From positions 248,001-312,000 of the forward strand of contig CAWBPA010000021.1 in NCBI GenBank assembly GCA_963790545.1: DNA of 64,000 nucleotides, read 5' to 3'. Shown here piece by piece: positions 47,047 to 55,826 of this stretch. This stretch comes from DATBJG01 sp963790545. GTDB lineage: Bacteria > Acidobacteriota > Vicinamibacteria > Vicinamibacterales > JAMQPK01. The position numbers were made by a program, and so were the translations under genes. Numbering within the stretch: position 1 is the first letter of the stretch; every line of letters begins with the position of its first letter. The notes under the pieces are model-generated. The model ran no database searches. It was not told where the DNA came from and saw nothing but the letters and a program-made list of their open reading frames with translations.

Positions 47047-48099
47047 CCGAGGACCGGTATCAGCCGCCGCCAACCGTGCCGGGAGCATTACGGCTGCACC
47101 TCAACGAGAACACCAGCGGCTGCTCGCCCGCCGTGCTCGATGCCATCAAGCAGGTGAGCGCTCATGAGATTGCGGTTTATCCGGACTACAGCGCGCTGAT
47201 GAACGAATGCGTCCGCTATCTCGGCGTCGACGCGTCGCAAATCGTGCTGACGAACGGATTGGACGAAGGGTTGCTCTCAGCCGTCATCGCAAGCTTTCGT
47301 CCGGACGAATCGTCTCCCGGCATCCCCGAAGGCATCGTCGTGCTCCCGGCGTTTGAAATGTACGCAATTTAGATTCGCGCCGCCGGCGGGCGCGTGGTCG
47401 CGGTCCAGTCACGCGATGACTTTGAATTCCCAACCGAGGAGCTCCTGCAGGCCGTCACGCCAAGGACACGGATCATATTTTCTGACGAGCCCGAACAACC
47501 CGACGGGGCTGCTCGTGCCGCCGAGCGCGCTGCGGCAGATCGCGCGCCAGGTGCCGCCGCAGGTCATCGTGGTGCTCGATGAGGCGTACTACGAGTTCTG
47601 CGGCGAAACCTTCGTGCCCCAGCTTCGTGAGCTATCCGAACGTCGTCGTCGGAAGGACGTTCGCCAAGGCACATGGGCTTGCCGGGCTTCGCGCCGGCTG
47701 TCTGGTCGGTCGATGCCGACCACCCTCGAGCCAATCCGAAACGTGATCCCGCCGTTCAACGTGAGCGTCTTGACGGCAGCGGGCTGGCTCGCGGCGCTGA
47801 AGGATGGAACCCATCTGAGCTGGTACCAGAAGCAGGTCGAGGAATCGAAACAGCTGATCTACCGGCTCTGCGATCGACTGGGTTTCAAGTATTGGAAGAG
47901 CCAGGGGAACTTCGTGCTGATCAGAGTAGGAGACAAGGCCCCAGCGGTCGTATCCGCGCTGTCGTCACAGGGCATCCTGATCAAGGACCGTTCACGCGAG
48001 CACGGTTGTGCGGGCTGCATCCGGATGACGGCTGGTGTCGTCGAGCATACCGAGCGAGCGCTGGCCGCCATGGAGAGGTTCCTGTGCGCCGCGCAGTGA
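47043..48099 (+). CDS. hisC: Histidinol-phosphate aminotransferase, frame-broken
   Basis: PLP-dependent aminotransferase that makes histidinol phosphate from imidazole-acetol phosphate and glutamate; about 352 codons. ATG 47043 overlaps the hisD stop. Motifs: LRLHLNENTSGCSPAV, YPDYSALMNECVRYLGV, VLTNGLDEGL, PAFEMYAI, RAAGGRVVAV, SPNNPTGLLVPPSAL, VLDEAYYEF, the PLP Lys in GRTFAKAHGLAGLRAG, and GNFVLIRVG. The frame changes near 47370, 47480 and 47640; an apparent stop at 47370 results from the first. The 3' end overlaps hisB by 16 bases. Confidence 0.93.
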
Positions 48100-48672
48100 T
48101 CGATCGAAAGACGACGGAAACGCAGATCCTGGTGCGCCTTGGCCTCGAAGGTCAGGGCCGGTACCGCGTGAAGCACAGGGATTCGATTTCTGGATCATAT
48201 GCTCGAGCTGGTCGCCCGCCATGGAGCGTTCGATCTCGTCGTGCAAGCCACTGGCGATCTCGATGTGGACCAGCACCACACGGTCGAAGATCTTGGTATT
48301 GCCCTTGGCGAGGCGGTGTCGGCGGCTCTCGGGAATCGACGAGGGATCAACCGCGCCGGCTACTTCGTGATGCCGATGGACGAAACACTTGGTGTGGCGG
48401 CTGTCGATCTCGGCGGGCGGCCGCATGCCGTCGTCGATCTGCGCCTGCACACCCGCCTCGTCGGCGACCTCCAGTCCGAACTCATCCACGATTTCTTTGA
48501 GGGTTTTGCCATCGGCGCGAGGGCCAACGTGCACGTCAAAGTGTTGTACGGCCGATCGAGTCACCATCAGGTCGAGGCGATTTTCAAAGCGTTCGGACGG
48601 GCGCTCCGTGTCGCCTGCGCCCGCGACAAGCAGTTGGCAAAGATGCTGCCCAGTACGAAGGGTCTGCTGTGA
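48084..48672 (+). CDS. hisB: Imidazoleglycerol-phosphate dehydratase, one frame break
   Basis: Mn-dependent dehydratase of step 6, single-domain form (about 196 residues, no phosphatase domain). GTG 48084 lies inside the end of hisC and gives RRAVIDRKTTETQILVRL, typical of the N-terminus. One frame change near 48172 leads to STGIRFLDHMLELVARHG. The metal-binding motifs are complete: DQHHTVEDLGIALGEAV and SHHQVEAIFKAFGRAL, with FFEGFA between. Because the phosphatase domain is absent, histidinol-phosphate phosphatase must be encoded elsewhere. The TGA overlaps the hisH start (GTGA). Confidence 0.94.
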
Positions 48673-49295
48673 TCACAATCGGATTGATCGATTACGGTGC
48701 CGGCAACCTCACATCCGTGCGCAAGGCGCTTGCGGCGCTGGATGCCCAGGTTCTGGTACCTCAAACGCCTCGAGAGCTGGCCGACGTCGACGCCGTCATC
48801 GTCCCTGGCGTGGGTAACTTCAAGGCAACAGCCGCCATCACCGACGAATGGCGCGAGGCCATTTTCTCGGCGCTTGGTGTTGGCCGACCGCTCCTGGGGA
48901 TTTGTCTGGGCCTCCAGTGGCTGTTCGAAGGGAGTACTGAAGCTCCGGAGTGTTCCGGCCTGGGGCTCATGAGCGGCGTCTGCGACCGGCTGCCCTCCCA
49001 CGTGAATGACGGTAATAGAGAGCCGCAGCTGCTCAAAATTCCACATGTGGGGTGGAACGCGCTGCAATTTCCGAGGCTTGCTACGTTGTTTACAGGCATC
49101 GATGAGGGCGCGCAGGTCTACTTCACTCATTCGTACGCGGCCCCAGTGACTGAAGATGCCGCGGCGGTGACGACCTATGGTGTGCCGTTTGCCAGCGCCG
49201 TCGAGCGCGGTCAGGTGTTCGGCGTGCAGTTTCACCCGGAGAAGTCCGGTGATATCGGATTACAGGTCTTGAGAAACTTTCTCGCCAACATTTGA
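48669..49295 (+). CDS. hisH: Imidazole glycerol phosphate synthase, glutamine amidotransferase subunit
   Basis: Intact 208-residue class I glutaminase that supplies ammonia to HisF. GTG 48669 overlaps hisB. Motifs: IGLIDYGAGNLTSVRKAL, VIVPGVGNF, the nucleophile Cys in LLGICLGLQWLFE, IPHVGWNAL, VYFTHSYAAP, and the catalytic His/Glu in VFGVQFHPEKSG. It is separated from hisF by a CGAACGATC repeat of about 36 bases. HisH and HisF form the heterodimer that makes imidazole glycerol phosphate and AICAR. Confidence 0.97.
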   Translation: MITIGLIDYGAGNLTSVRKALAALDAQVLVPQTPRELADVDAVIVPGVGNFKATAAITDEWREAIFSALGVGRPLLGICLGLQWLFEGSTEAPECSGLGLMSGVCDRLPSHVNDGNREPQLLKIPHVGWNALQFPRLATLFTGIDEGAQVYFTHSYAAPVTEDAAAVTTYGVPFASAVERGQVFGVQFHPEKSGDIGLQVLRNFLANI

Positions 49296-49328
49296 ACGAT
49301 CCGAACGGCCCGAACGATCCGAACGATC
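49294..49328. repeat. GAACGATCC word tract between hisH and hisF
   Basis: Four units of GAACGATCC or GAACGGCCC fill the entire gap between hisH and hisF, where the other his genes overlap. The tract begins at the hisH stop codon. Confidence 0.9.
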
Positions 49329-49331
49329 TAT

Positions 49332-50087
49332 ATGCTGTCAAAACGCGTCATCGCCTGTCTCGACGTTCGTGACGGTCAGGTGGTCAAGGGCGTACAGTTC
49401 GAGGGCCTGAAGCGTGCCGGCGATCCGGCTGAGCTGGCGGCCCGATACAACCGCGAAGGCATCGATGAGGTCGTCATCCTCGATATCACCGCGACACTCG
49501 AGAAGCGGCGGACGATGGCAGAGACCGTCTCCGCTGTGGCGAAACAGATCTTCATTCCGCTGACTGTGGGTGGAGGAATTCGGTCAGAAGAGGATGCGGC
49601 AGCGGCCGTGGACGCGGGCGCCGACAAGGTCAGCCTCAACACCGCCGCGCTGCAGAATCCTTCCCTTCTCACCCTGCTTGCCGACCGCTACGGGAGTCAG
49701 GCGATTATCGTGGCGATTGATGCCAAACGTGACGGTGAGCGGTTTGCTGTCTTCTCGCACAGCGGGACGCAAGGAACAGGGCGTGATGCGGTCGAATGGG
49801 CGCGCGAAGCCACTGATCGAGGAGCCGGCGAAATCCTGTTGACCTCAATCGACCGTGATGGCACCCGGCAGGGATTTCACTGCGAGATGACGGCAGCGGT
49901 TTCTGATGCCGTTTCCATCCCGGTCATTGCATCCGGAGGCGCGGGAGGGATCGACGACTTCGTCAAGGTCTTCAAGGAAGGGCATGCCGACGCGGCATTA
50001 GCTGCCTCGATCTTTCACTACGCGGAATCAAGCGTGCGGCGGTTGAAAGCGACCCTGCGCGACAACGGGATTCCGGTGCGGCTGTAG
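49332..50087 (+). CDS. hisF: Imidazole glycerol phosphate synthase, cyclase subunit
   Basis: Intact 251-residue (beta/alpha)8 barrel. Catalytic Asp residues are in ACLDVRDGQVVKG and in VAIDAKRDG; the phosphate-binding loops are GGGIRS and ASGGAGGIDDF. Other landmarks: LDITATLEKR, ADKVSLNTAAL, EILLTSIDRDGTRQGF. ATG 49332 directly follows a repeat that offers no good Shine-Dalgarno site. The hisA gene begins two bases after the stop, so the two related barrels are probably translated together. Confidence 0.97.
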   Translation: MLSKRVIACLDVRDGQVVKGVQFEGLKRAGDPAELAARYNREGIDEVVILDITATLEKRRTMAETVSAVAKQIFIPLTVGGGIRSEEDAAAAVDAGADKVSLNTAALQNPSLLTLLADRYGSQAIIVAIDAKRDGERFAVFSHSGTQGTGRDAVEWAREATDRGAGEILLTSIDRDGTRQGFHCEMTAAVSDAVSIPVIASGGAGGIDDFVKVFKEGHADAALAASIFHYAESSVRRLKATLRDNGIPVRL

Positions 50088-50088
50088 C

Positions 50089-50767
50089 ATGCTCATTCCG
50101 TCCATCGATCTCAAGGGCGGCAAGGTCGTTCAGCTCGTTCAGGGGGAACGGTTGGCCCTGGCAAGCGACGACCTCCAACGCTGGATCGATCGCTTCGTAC
50201 GCTATCCACGCGTGCAGCTCATCGATCTCGATGCGGCCATGGGAGTGGGCGCCAACGATGCACTCGTGGAGAGGGTCTGTCGGCAACTCCCCTGCCAGGT
50301 GGGCGGCGGCATCCGCACGCCCGAGCGAGCCCTGTCGCTCGTCGCATCAGGTGCCCGCAAGGTCATCATCGGATCGTCGCTCTTCAAGGACGGCCGTCCC
50401 AATCTCGACCTCGCCGCGTCTTTCGCCCAGGCCGTCGGCCAAGACAAGCTGATTGGCGCCGTGGACAGCCGGGCCGGTCATGTCGTCATTCATGGTTGGA
50501 AAACCAGCCTGCCGCTGACGGCAACCGAGGCTGTCAAAGCTCTCGAACCTTACTGCAGCGAGTTCCTTTATACGCACGTCGACACCGAAGGCCTGATGCG
50601 CGGTATCCCCATGGACGCGGTGCTCGCCGTGAGCCGCGCCACGACACGGCATCTGATTGCCGCCGGTGGCATCACCACACAGTCCGAGATCGATGCAGCT
50701 CGACCGGGCCGGCATCGACGCCGTCGTCGGAATGGCCATCTACACTGGGACGCTGGCGCTCGAGTAG
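50089..50767 (+). CDS. hisA: ProFAR isomerase
   Basis: Amadori isomerase of step 4, a (beta/alpha)8 barrel homologous to HisF; about 226 codons. ATG 50089. Motifs: LIPSIDLKGGKVVQLVQG (catalytic Asp), QLIDLDAAMG, VGGGIRTPERAL, KVIIGSSLF, GAVDSRAGHVVIHGW, FLYTHVDTEGLMRG (second catalytic Asp) and IAAGGITTQSEI. A frame change near 50695 leads to LDRAGIDAVVGMAIYTGTLALE and the TAG at 50765. It is the last his gene; a repeat tract and a separately promoted ATPase gene follow. Confidence 0.94.
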
Positions 50768-50794
50768 CAGGCAGACGGCAGTAGGCGGACGGCA

Positions 50795-50880
50795 GCACAG
50801 CACCCAGCACCTGGCACAGCACCCCGCACCCAGCACCTGGCACAGCACCAGGCACCAATGCACGAAGCACCCGGCACCCT
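50795..50880. repeat. CAGCACCCAGCACCTGGCA tandem tract
   Basis: Two near-perfect copies of a 30-base unit (CAGCACCCAGCACCTGGCACAGCACC shortened: core CAGCACCTGGCACAGCACC) plus flanking degenerate units. Same vocabulary as 14370-14470. It separates hisA from the ATPase promoter. Confidence 0.88.
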
Positions 50881-50883
50881 CTT

Positions 50884-50923
50884 ACGTTGTACCACGTAAC
50901 CATTACGTGATATAACGTATCGG
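50884..50923 (+). promoter_or_regulatory. Operator-like palindrome overlapping a leaderless promoter
   Basis: Imperfect 16-bp inverted repeat, ACGTTGTACCACGTAA / TTACGTGATATAACGT (14 of 16 positions), around CCA. It holds four ACGT cores. The right arm contains TATAAC (50911-50916) and the left arm TTGTAC (50887-50892), spaced 18 bases. Initiation would fall at or next to the GTG at 50923, so the mRNA would have no leader. A dimeric repressor bound here would block the promoter. Confidence 0.65.
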
Positions 50924-52068
50924 TGCCGGCAAACCCGTTCGTCTACGGCGAGGTCGTGCCACAGACGGCGTTCGTCGATCGGGAGGAAGAGCTCGACCGG
51001 CTCAGGCGCGATCTCGACGATGGGCAGAAGATCTTCCTGATCTCCCCGCGCCGCTATGGCAAGTCGTCGTTGATTCGGCAAACACTTCGAGCCGTGGCCA
51101 GAGGCGGGGCGCTCACCTGCGAGGTCACCGTCGCGAGCTACAGCTCGTACCTCGGGTTTCTCGAGGGCTATACCAGGGCTCTCGCAGCACTGCAGGGAAG
51201 CTGGGATCTGGCACGTGCGTGGCTCAAAGACGCGCTGGCTGACGTGAGGATCGAGGTTCGCACCGAATCTGGCGAAGGCCCAGGCCGCATTGCTCTGAGG
51301 TTTCCCGACGTTCGAACGGCGCGTGATCTCACGCAACTGGCTTCCGCCGTCTTCGCACTGCCTGCCCGCCTCGCAGACGCCCGGCGCCGCCGTGTGGCCA
51401 TCGCGCTCGACGAGTTCCAGGCCATTGCCGGATTCAATGGCGGCAGCGTCGAGCACTCACTGCGTGCGGCCATCCAGCATCAAAGACGGGTGGGGTACGT
51501 CTTTGCGGGCTCGGAACCCAGCCTCATGGAGCGGATGCTGGGTCCGCGGCGTCCGTTCTACAAAGCCGGGCCGGTCATGCGACTCGAAAAGATTCCGGCC
51601 GACGTGTTTGCAGACTTCATTGAGGCTCGGTTTGCCAAGACCGGGATCAAGCCGGAATCTGGAGTGGGTGGCGCACACGTCGAGCTGGCCGGCAACATGC
51701 CCTACGACGTCCAGCGGCTTGCGCACGAAACCTGGGACGACGTGTCGGCTGTTGGCAAGCGGCGGGTGGACGTCGAGGACTTGCATCGAACGCTCGGCCG
51801 TCTGCTTGCGGAACAGCACACCGTGTTCGAAGCCATGTGGCAGCGGTTCACACTGGCCCAACGCGCCACGCTGCGCGCCGTCGTGCTGACCGAAGGGCGC
51901 GAGCTGCTCTCTGCCGAGGCGCGTCAGCGATACCGATTGGGCGGCGCGTCAACAGTTCAAGCGGCCCTCGCGGCGCTGGTGCGGGAGGACGTCATCGCGC
52001 GCGAAGGTGCGCGCTATGCCGTGATCGATTCGCTGTTTCGCGAGTGGGTCGCGCGGAGGACGTTCTAG
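50923..52068 (+). CDS. AAA ATPase of the archaeal-ATPase type (PF01637-like)
   Basis: Intact protein of 381 residues from GTG 50923. It starts with NPFVYGEVVPQTAFVDREEELDRL, the usual entry of this family. Walker A is ISPRRYGKSSLI and Walker B VAIALDEFQAI; a sensor-like VGYVFAGSEPSLM follows. The C-terminal third is helical with a winged-helix look (LRAVVLTEGRELLSAEARQRYRLG, ASTVQAALAALVREDVI, YAVIDSLFREWV). Such STAND/KAP-like ATPases are often single genes near mobile DNA and have been linked to toxin or DNA-related roles; no partner is evident here. It has its own promoter after the his operon. Confidence 0.88.
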   Translation: MPANPFVYGEVVPQTAFVDREEELDRLRRDLDDGQKIFLISPRRYGKSSLIRQTLRAVARGGALTCEVTVASYSSYLGFLEGYTRALAALQGSWDLARAWLKDALADVRIEVRTESGEGPGRIALRFPDVRTARDLTQLASAVFALPARLADARRRRVAIALDEFQAIAGFNGGSVEHSLRAAIQHQRRVGYVFAGSEPSLMERMLGPRRPFYKAGPVMRLEKIPADVFADFIEARFAKTGIKPESGVGGAHVELAGNMPYDVQRLAHETWDDVSAVGKRRVDVEDLHRTLGRLLAEQHTVFEAMWQRFTLAQRATLRAVVLTEGRELLSAEARQRYRLGGASTVQAALAALVREDVIAREGARYAVIDSLFREWVARRTF

Positions 52069-52122
52069 GGTTCTAGGGTTCAAGGTTCTAGGGTTCAAGG
52101 TTCTAGGGTTCTAGGGTTCTAG
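52069..52122. repeat. GGGTTCTA tandem tract (left of the IS)
   Basis: Six or so imperfect GGGTTCTA and AAGGTTCTA units following the ATPase stop. The tract is interrupted by the IS element and resumes at 53400-53416. The word is the complement of that at 44269. Confidence 0.92.
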
Positions 52123-53399
52123 CAGGGTGCTGAAAAAGTGAGTTTCAATACCCGGGTTTCCGCCTCGGTGAAGTTGTCGCGTTCAAGACGATGACTCGAA
52201 TCCATCGGTCGGGGCCTCGTTCACGCGGGTTGGGCCATGAGGTTGCGCCAGCGCACCAAGTTGTACGCTGCCGCGCCGAACGTGAACATCCAATCCACGA
52301 GGCGTCCGCCACGGTGACGCAGTTTGCGGAACAAGCCCACGGTTTTCAGCCAGCCGAACGCTTGCTCGATCAGCTTCCGCTTCCGTTGACTCTGGGCGTA
52401 GCCCGGATGTCGCGTCGTCCGACCGTCAATGGCACTGCGGCCGCGGGCCCTACGATGCTGCGCGACGTGGGGCGTGATGCCCATCGTACAGGACCGCCGC
52501 GATCCAGTCCCGCGTGTCAAACAGCTTGTCGGCGCCGACGGTGATGCGACGACTCGTCAACGGCAGCTCCCCGAGCAGGACGATCGCCGCGTCCCGTTCG
52601 GCCCGGCCTGTCGCGGCGGTGACAGCCGTGTCGACGATCAGCCCGTGGCGATTCTCAGTGAGCAGATGCCCGAGATACGCCAATTTGGCCGCCTGGCCGC
52701 CGGCCTTCTTATAGAGTCGGGCGTCGGGATCGGTCGTCGAGGCGTGCGTGTCGTTCCGACGCGTTTCCCCGTGAAAATTCACGGTCGGATTCTTGGGATC
52801 GTCGGGCGGCCGCCGGGTGGTGCCCTTCGGTTTAAAACTCTTGTGGCTGGCCCAGGCCTCGAGCAACGTGCCATCCACGGTGAAATGCTCGTCCGACAGC
52901 AACCCCTCCTGCTTGATCGCGTCCAGCACCTCGGTGAAGAACGCGTCGGCGATGTCCCCATCAAGCAGGCGATCGCGGTTTTTCGTGAAGGTCGTGGCGT
53001 CCCACACCGGGTCATCCAGGCTAAGGCCCACGAACCACCGATACAGCACGCTGTAGTCCAATTCCTCCATCAGCAACCGCTCACTGCGGACGCTGTAGAG
53101 AAATTGCAGCAACAACGCCCGCAGCAACTTTTCCGGCGGGATCGAGGGCCGGCCGCTCGTCGAATACAGGCGGTCAAACCGCGGCGACAATCGCTCCAGC
53201 GCGGCGTCCGTCATCCGCCGGATCGGCCGCAGCGGATGATCCGGCCGCACCCGCGCTTCGGGCGTCACGTAACTGAACATCGAGTCGTTGCGCGGATCGT
53301 CTCCTCGCATCGGCACGCTCCCTTCCAGGTGGTCAGGAGCATCGTAGTACGCGGGGATCAACATGTCGATCCCTTTGGGGTCACTTTTTCAGCACCCTG
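52123..53399 (-). mobile_element. IS5-family insertion sequence, 1,277 bp
   Basis: Terminal inverted repeats of 19 perfect bases, CAGGGTGCTGAAAAAGTGA, at 52123-52141 and 53381-53399. The flanks carry a 4-bp target duplication, CTAG (52119-52122 and 53400-53403), matching the YTAR target preference known for IS5-type elements. One transposase gene on the minus strand fills it. It interrupts a GGGTTCTA tract, so it damaged no gene. Confidence 0.93.
52221..53310 (-). CDS. IS5-family DDE transposase, one frame break
   Basis: About 365 codons. ATG 53310 is chosen because AAGGGAG lies eight bases upstream; ATG 53364 is in the same frame nearer the repeat end. N-terminal DNA-binding part: FSYVTPEARVRPDHPLRPIRR. 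The DDE core: first Asp in HFTVDGTLLEAWAS, second in TVGADKLFDTRDWI, Glu in RKRKLIEQAFGWLKTVG. A frame change near 52470 divides the second and third catalytic segments. If real, the element would be dead without another copy. The C-terminus (WMFTFGAAAYNLVRWRNLMA) is typical of the family. Confidence 0.9.
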
Positions 53400-53431
53400 C
53401 TAGGGTTCTAGGGTTCGGAGGTCTGCATGGC

Positions 53432-54160
53432 TCACTTCGCGATTGCATCAAAGATTTGCGTGCCCGGGTACCGATTGGCAGCCCGGACCCTCTCGAAAGG
53501 TGCCGCGCTCCCGGGCGCTCTCAATTCGAACCGCAGCTTACCTGTTTTCTGATCGCGAATACGAAAGCCAAAGTCGCCTGGGTTCTTGAATGAGCCGATC
53601 GCGACATCGCGAACAAAATCCGGAAAGATGGCCGAGAACTTCCCCTCCTTGTCCAACTCGACGGAAGCGACGTTCCACCCCCCAAGGCCACACTCAGCCA
53701 GGCTGAAGAATTCACAAATCCAGCGCGGCATGTAATCCACGTCAACCCATAGCACTTGTGCCGTCGGCGAACTCAATCCTCGTACCATTCCGACGAACTG
53801 GACGGTGCCGAGCTGCTTTGGATTCAATTGAACAGTTCGGCCAGCCAAAGCAGGTAGGGAATCGAAGGTCGCCGTCTGGAGCTGACCACCCGAGCAGTAG
53901 AGAACGACTTTCACACTCTCTCCAGGTATAACCTTGTAGACAGTCGCGACTTCGAACTCGGAAGCATTGGGTTTCGGCCGCGTAAGTCCCCCGACCGCTC
54001 CGAAAGGCCCCACAAGACGATGAAGGAACTGACAACTCCCAGGGTCCAATCGAGAAGGCAGAATGAAGCGAATCGGGGCGTCACCAAAAACGTCCTGCGC
54101 CCACAGGCGAGGACTGGACGACATCACGAAAGCCAGGATCAGAAGGACAACCCATTTCAT
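53432..54160 (-). CDS. Secreted hypothetical protein
   Basis: Intact, about 242 residues from ATG 54160, where a signal peptide starts (KWVVLLILAFVMSSSPRLWAQ). An in-frame extension to 54283 exists but consists of repeat-derived sequence. The mature protein has alternating beta segments (FEVATVYKVIPGESVKVVLYC, TATFDSLPALAGRTVQL, VWVDVDYMPRWICEFF, DKEGKFSAIFPDF) and ends LRFELRAPGSAAPF. Four Cys occur in the mature part (SCQFL, LYCSG, ICEFF, ECGLG). I do not recognise a family. Codon use is less GC-rich than its neighbours, which could mean acquisition. Confidence 0.7.
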   Translation of the reverse strand: MKWVVLLILAFVMSSSPRLWAQDVFGDAPIRFILPSRLDPGSCQFLHRLVGPFGAVGGLTRPKPNASEFEVATVYKVIPGESVKVVLYCSGGQLQTATFDSLPALAGRTVQLNPKQLGTVQFVGMVRGLSSPTAQVLWVDVDYMPRWICEFFSLAECGLGGWNVASVELDKEGKFSAIFPDFVRDVAIGSFKNPGDFGFRIRDQKTGKLRFELRAPGSAAPFERVRAANRYPGTQIFDAIAK

Positions 54161-54189
54161 CCTAGAACGCCCGAAAACCTTGAGAAGCC

Positions 54190-54300
54190 ATTTCATGACC
54201 ACGAAGGCACCAAGCACACGAAGAAAGATCTCTAGAGAGCTGAAAAGAAAATGCGTGGTGGTCTCGGTGTCTTCGTGGTTCATACGTTGTAAAACCGATT
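54190..54300. repeat. CACGAAGGCACCAAGCACACGAAG word tract (core words)
   Basis: The upstream region of the minus-strand gene at 54160 carries ACCACGAAGGCACC, AAGCACACGAAG and, further on, TCTTCGTGGTTC. This is another short-word tract with both orientations present. Confidence 0.6.
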
Positions 54301-54324
54301 CGTAAACTTAGAGCCCAAGAAGCT

Positions 54325-54733
54325 TTAGAAGGTTCCAGCGTTCGAAGGTTCGAATCGCCGCAGTTGCCGCGTCAGATTGAGCGCCAGGATCAACAGAACA
54401 GGCGCCGTGACGACTCCTGGCGTGTATCCCCCGTGCAGAGGCGCCAGCTAGGGTGGACAATTCCGTTGAGGACTTCTACCGTCACCGAGACCCACCCGAG
54501 GGTTATTGCCGACGGCCAGCCTCGTCGGAAGGGCCACACAAGGCACCAAAGCCCGAACGCCACGAGCAGTATGTTGATCACCAGAAATCCTTGTTCGCGG
54601 TCCTGCGCAACCAGACCGGTGAGCCACGGGGCAGGTGGAAACGATTCCCAGAGCTGGCCCACGCACTCCTCAACGGAATGCGCCGCCTGAGCAAGAACGA
54701 GCGCGCCAAACGCCGTCTGAAATCGCGGGACAT
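54325..54733 (-). CDS. HXXEE-domain membrane protein, frame-broken copy
   Basis: Second copy of the HXXEE protein at 61119. From ATG 54733 a frame change within the first few codons leads to FQTAFGALVLAQAAHSVEEC, then VGQLWESFPPAPWLTGLVA and EQGFLVINILLVAFGLWCLVWPF, RRGWPSAITLGWVSVTVEV and LNGIVHPSWRLCTG. After a second change near 54430 it continues GYTPGVVTAPVLLILALN. The H-SV-EE motif and four hydrophobic segments are kept. By eye about four in five residues match the other copy. Members of the HXXEE family are small integral membrane proteins of unknown function. Two breaks in such a short gene may mean real decay of this copy. Confidence 0.75.
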
Positions 54734-54837
54734 GGACCTGATTCGCACTCGCGCGGGAACGCCCCCATCATGGCACAGCGTCGGCGATGTTGCTCTTCTT
54801 GGTATCATTGACATGCGCGATACAAAGCGGAGGGGGG

Positions 54838-55662
54838 ATGAAACTTCGGTTTGGAGTGTTTGGAGTTGTCGCCGTCGTCTCGATGGTTTCAGCATCGGTC
54901 TCGGCGCAGTGGCCTTTGTACCGAAAAGCCGATGCTCCACGCACGGCCGACGTGAAGACAAGGTTTGAGGCACCAGCGCCGCGGACGACCGATGGAAAAC
55001 CGGACCTCTCCGGTCTCTGGGACACCGTTCGCACAGGCACAGGACAGGTCATTGTCGGGAAGGACGTTCCTTCCCTGCAGCGAACCAGTCAATTCTGGAA
55101 CATCGGAGCGGGCCTCGACGGTGACCTCCCGCTCCAGCCGTGGGCGTTGGAGCTGCGGGCCCAGCGTGTCGCGAACCACAGTAAAGAAAATCCCGACGCG
55201 CACTGCCTGCCGATTGGCCTCACTCAGCTTCACAATCACCCGCAGCCGAGGAAAATCATCCAGACGCCGTCGGTCATCGTGATCCTCTACGAAGCAAACG
55301 GAGGCGTCCGGCAGATCTTTACGGACGGCAGACCGCTGCCCAACAACGACCCGCAGCCGTGGTGGTACGGGTACTCGATCGGCAAGTGGGATGGCGAGAC
55401 GCTTGTCGTGGAGACTGCCAGTTTCAGGGATGGCGGATGGTTGGACGTCAACGGGGCACCGCTGACCGACGCCGCCAAGATCACCGAGCGATTCCGTCGC
55501 CTGGATTACGGAACCCTCGAAATCGATGTCACGGTCGACGACCCGAAAGCGTATACGAGACCGTGGACTGCCAAAACTATCCGCCAGCGGTTGGTGCCCG
55601 ATGACGAGCTGATTGAGTTTATCTGCGCGGAGAACGAAAAGTCGACCCAGCGCTTCCAGTAA
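54838..55662 (+). CDS. Secreted protein of the DGKPDLSG.W type (copy 1)
   Basis: Intact, about 274 residues. ATG 54838 follows GCGGAGGGGGG and opens a signal peptide (FGVFGVVAVVSMVSASVSAQ). The mature protein has the motif TTDGKPDLSGLWDTV that recurs at the start of many acidobacterial exported proteins, then CLPIGLTQLHNHPQPRKIIQ, VILYEANGGVRQIFTDGRPL, GYSIGKWDGETLVVETASF and FRRLDYGTLEIDVTVDDPKAYTRPW (in parts). The next gene is a paralogue with the same blocks. The beta-rich pattern suggests a lipocalin- or sandwich-like fold. No function is known to me. Confidence 0.82.
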   Translation: MKLRFGVFGVVAVVSMVSASVSAQWPLYRKADAPRTADVKTRFEAPAPRTTDGKPDLSGLWDTVRTGTGQVIVGKDVPSLQRTSQFWNIGAGLDGDLPLQPWALELRAQRVANHSKENPDAHCLPIGLTQLHNHPQPRKIIQTPSVIVILYEANGGVRQIFTDGRPLPNNDPQPWWYGYSIGKWDGETLVVETASFRDGGWLDVNGAPLTDAAKITERFRRLDYGTLEIDVTVDDPKAYTRPWTAKTIRQRLVPDDELIEFICAENEKSTQRFQ

Positions 55663-55826
55663 GTTTGAAGTCTCATCAGTCTCAAATCTCCGTATGGCAC
55701 GAGTGTAGTCCGAGCCCACAGCTTCGAGGAGGCCAGCGTGTGGAAGCCGTGCACAATGGCTCGTACTTACCGGTCGCGGCTCGACGTCCACCTCGCCTGT
55801 GCCTGAATGATCTATTCTTGAACCTT

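Noticed and set aside
52069..53416. Possible CRISPR array in the GGGTTCTA tracts
   Set aside because: Units are 8 bases without spacers of uniform length, and no cas genes are present.
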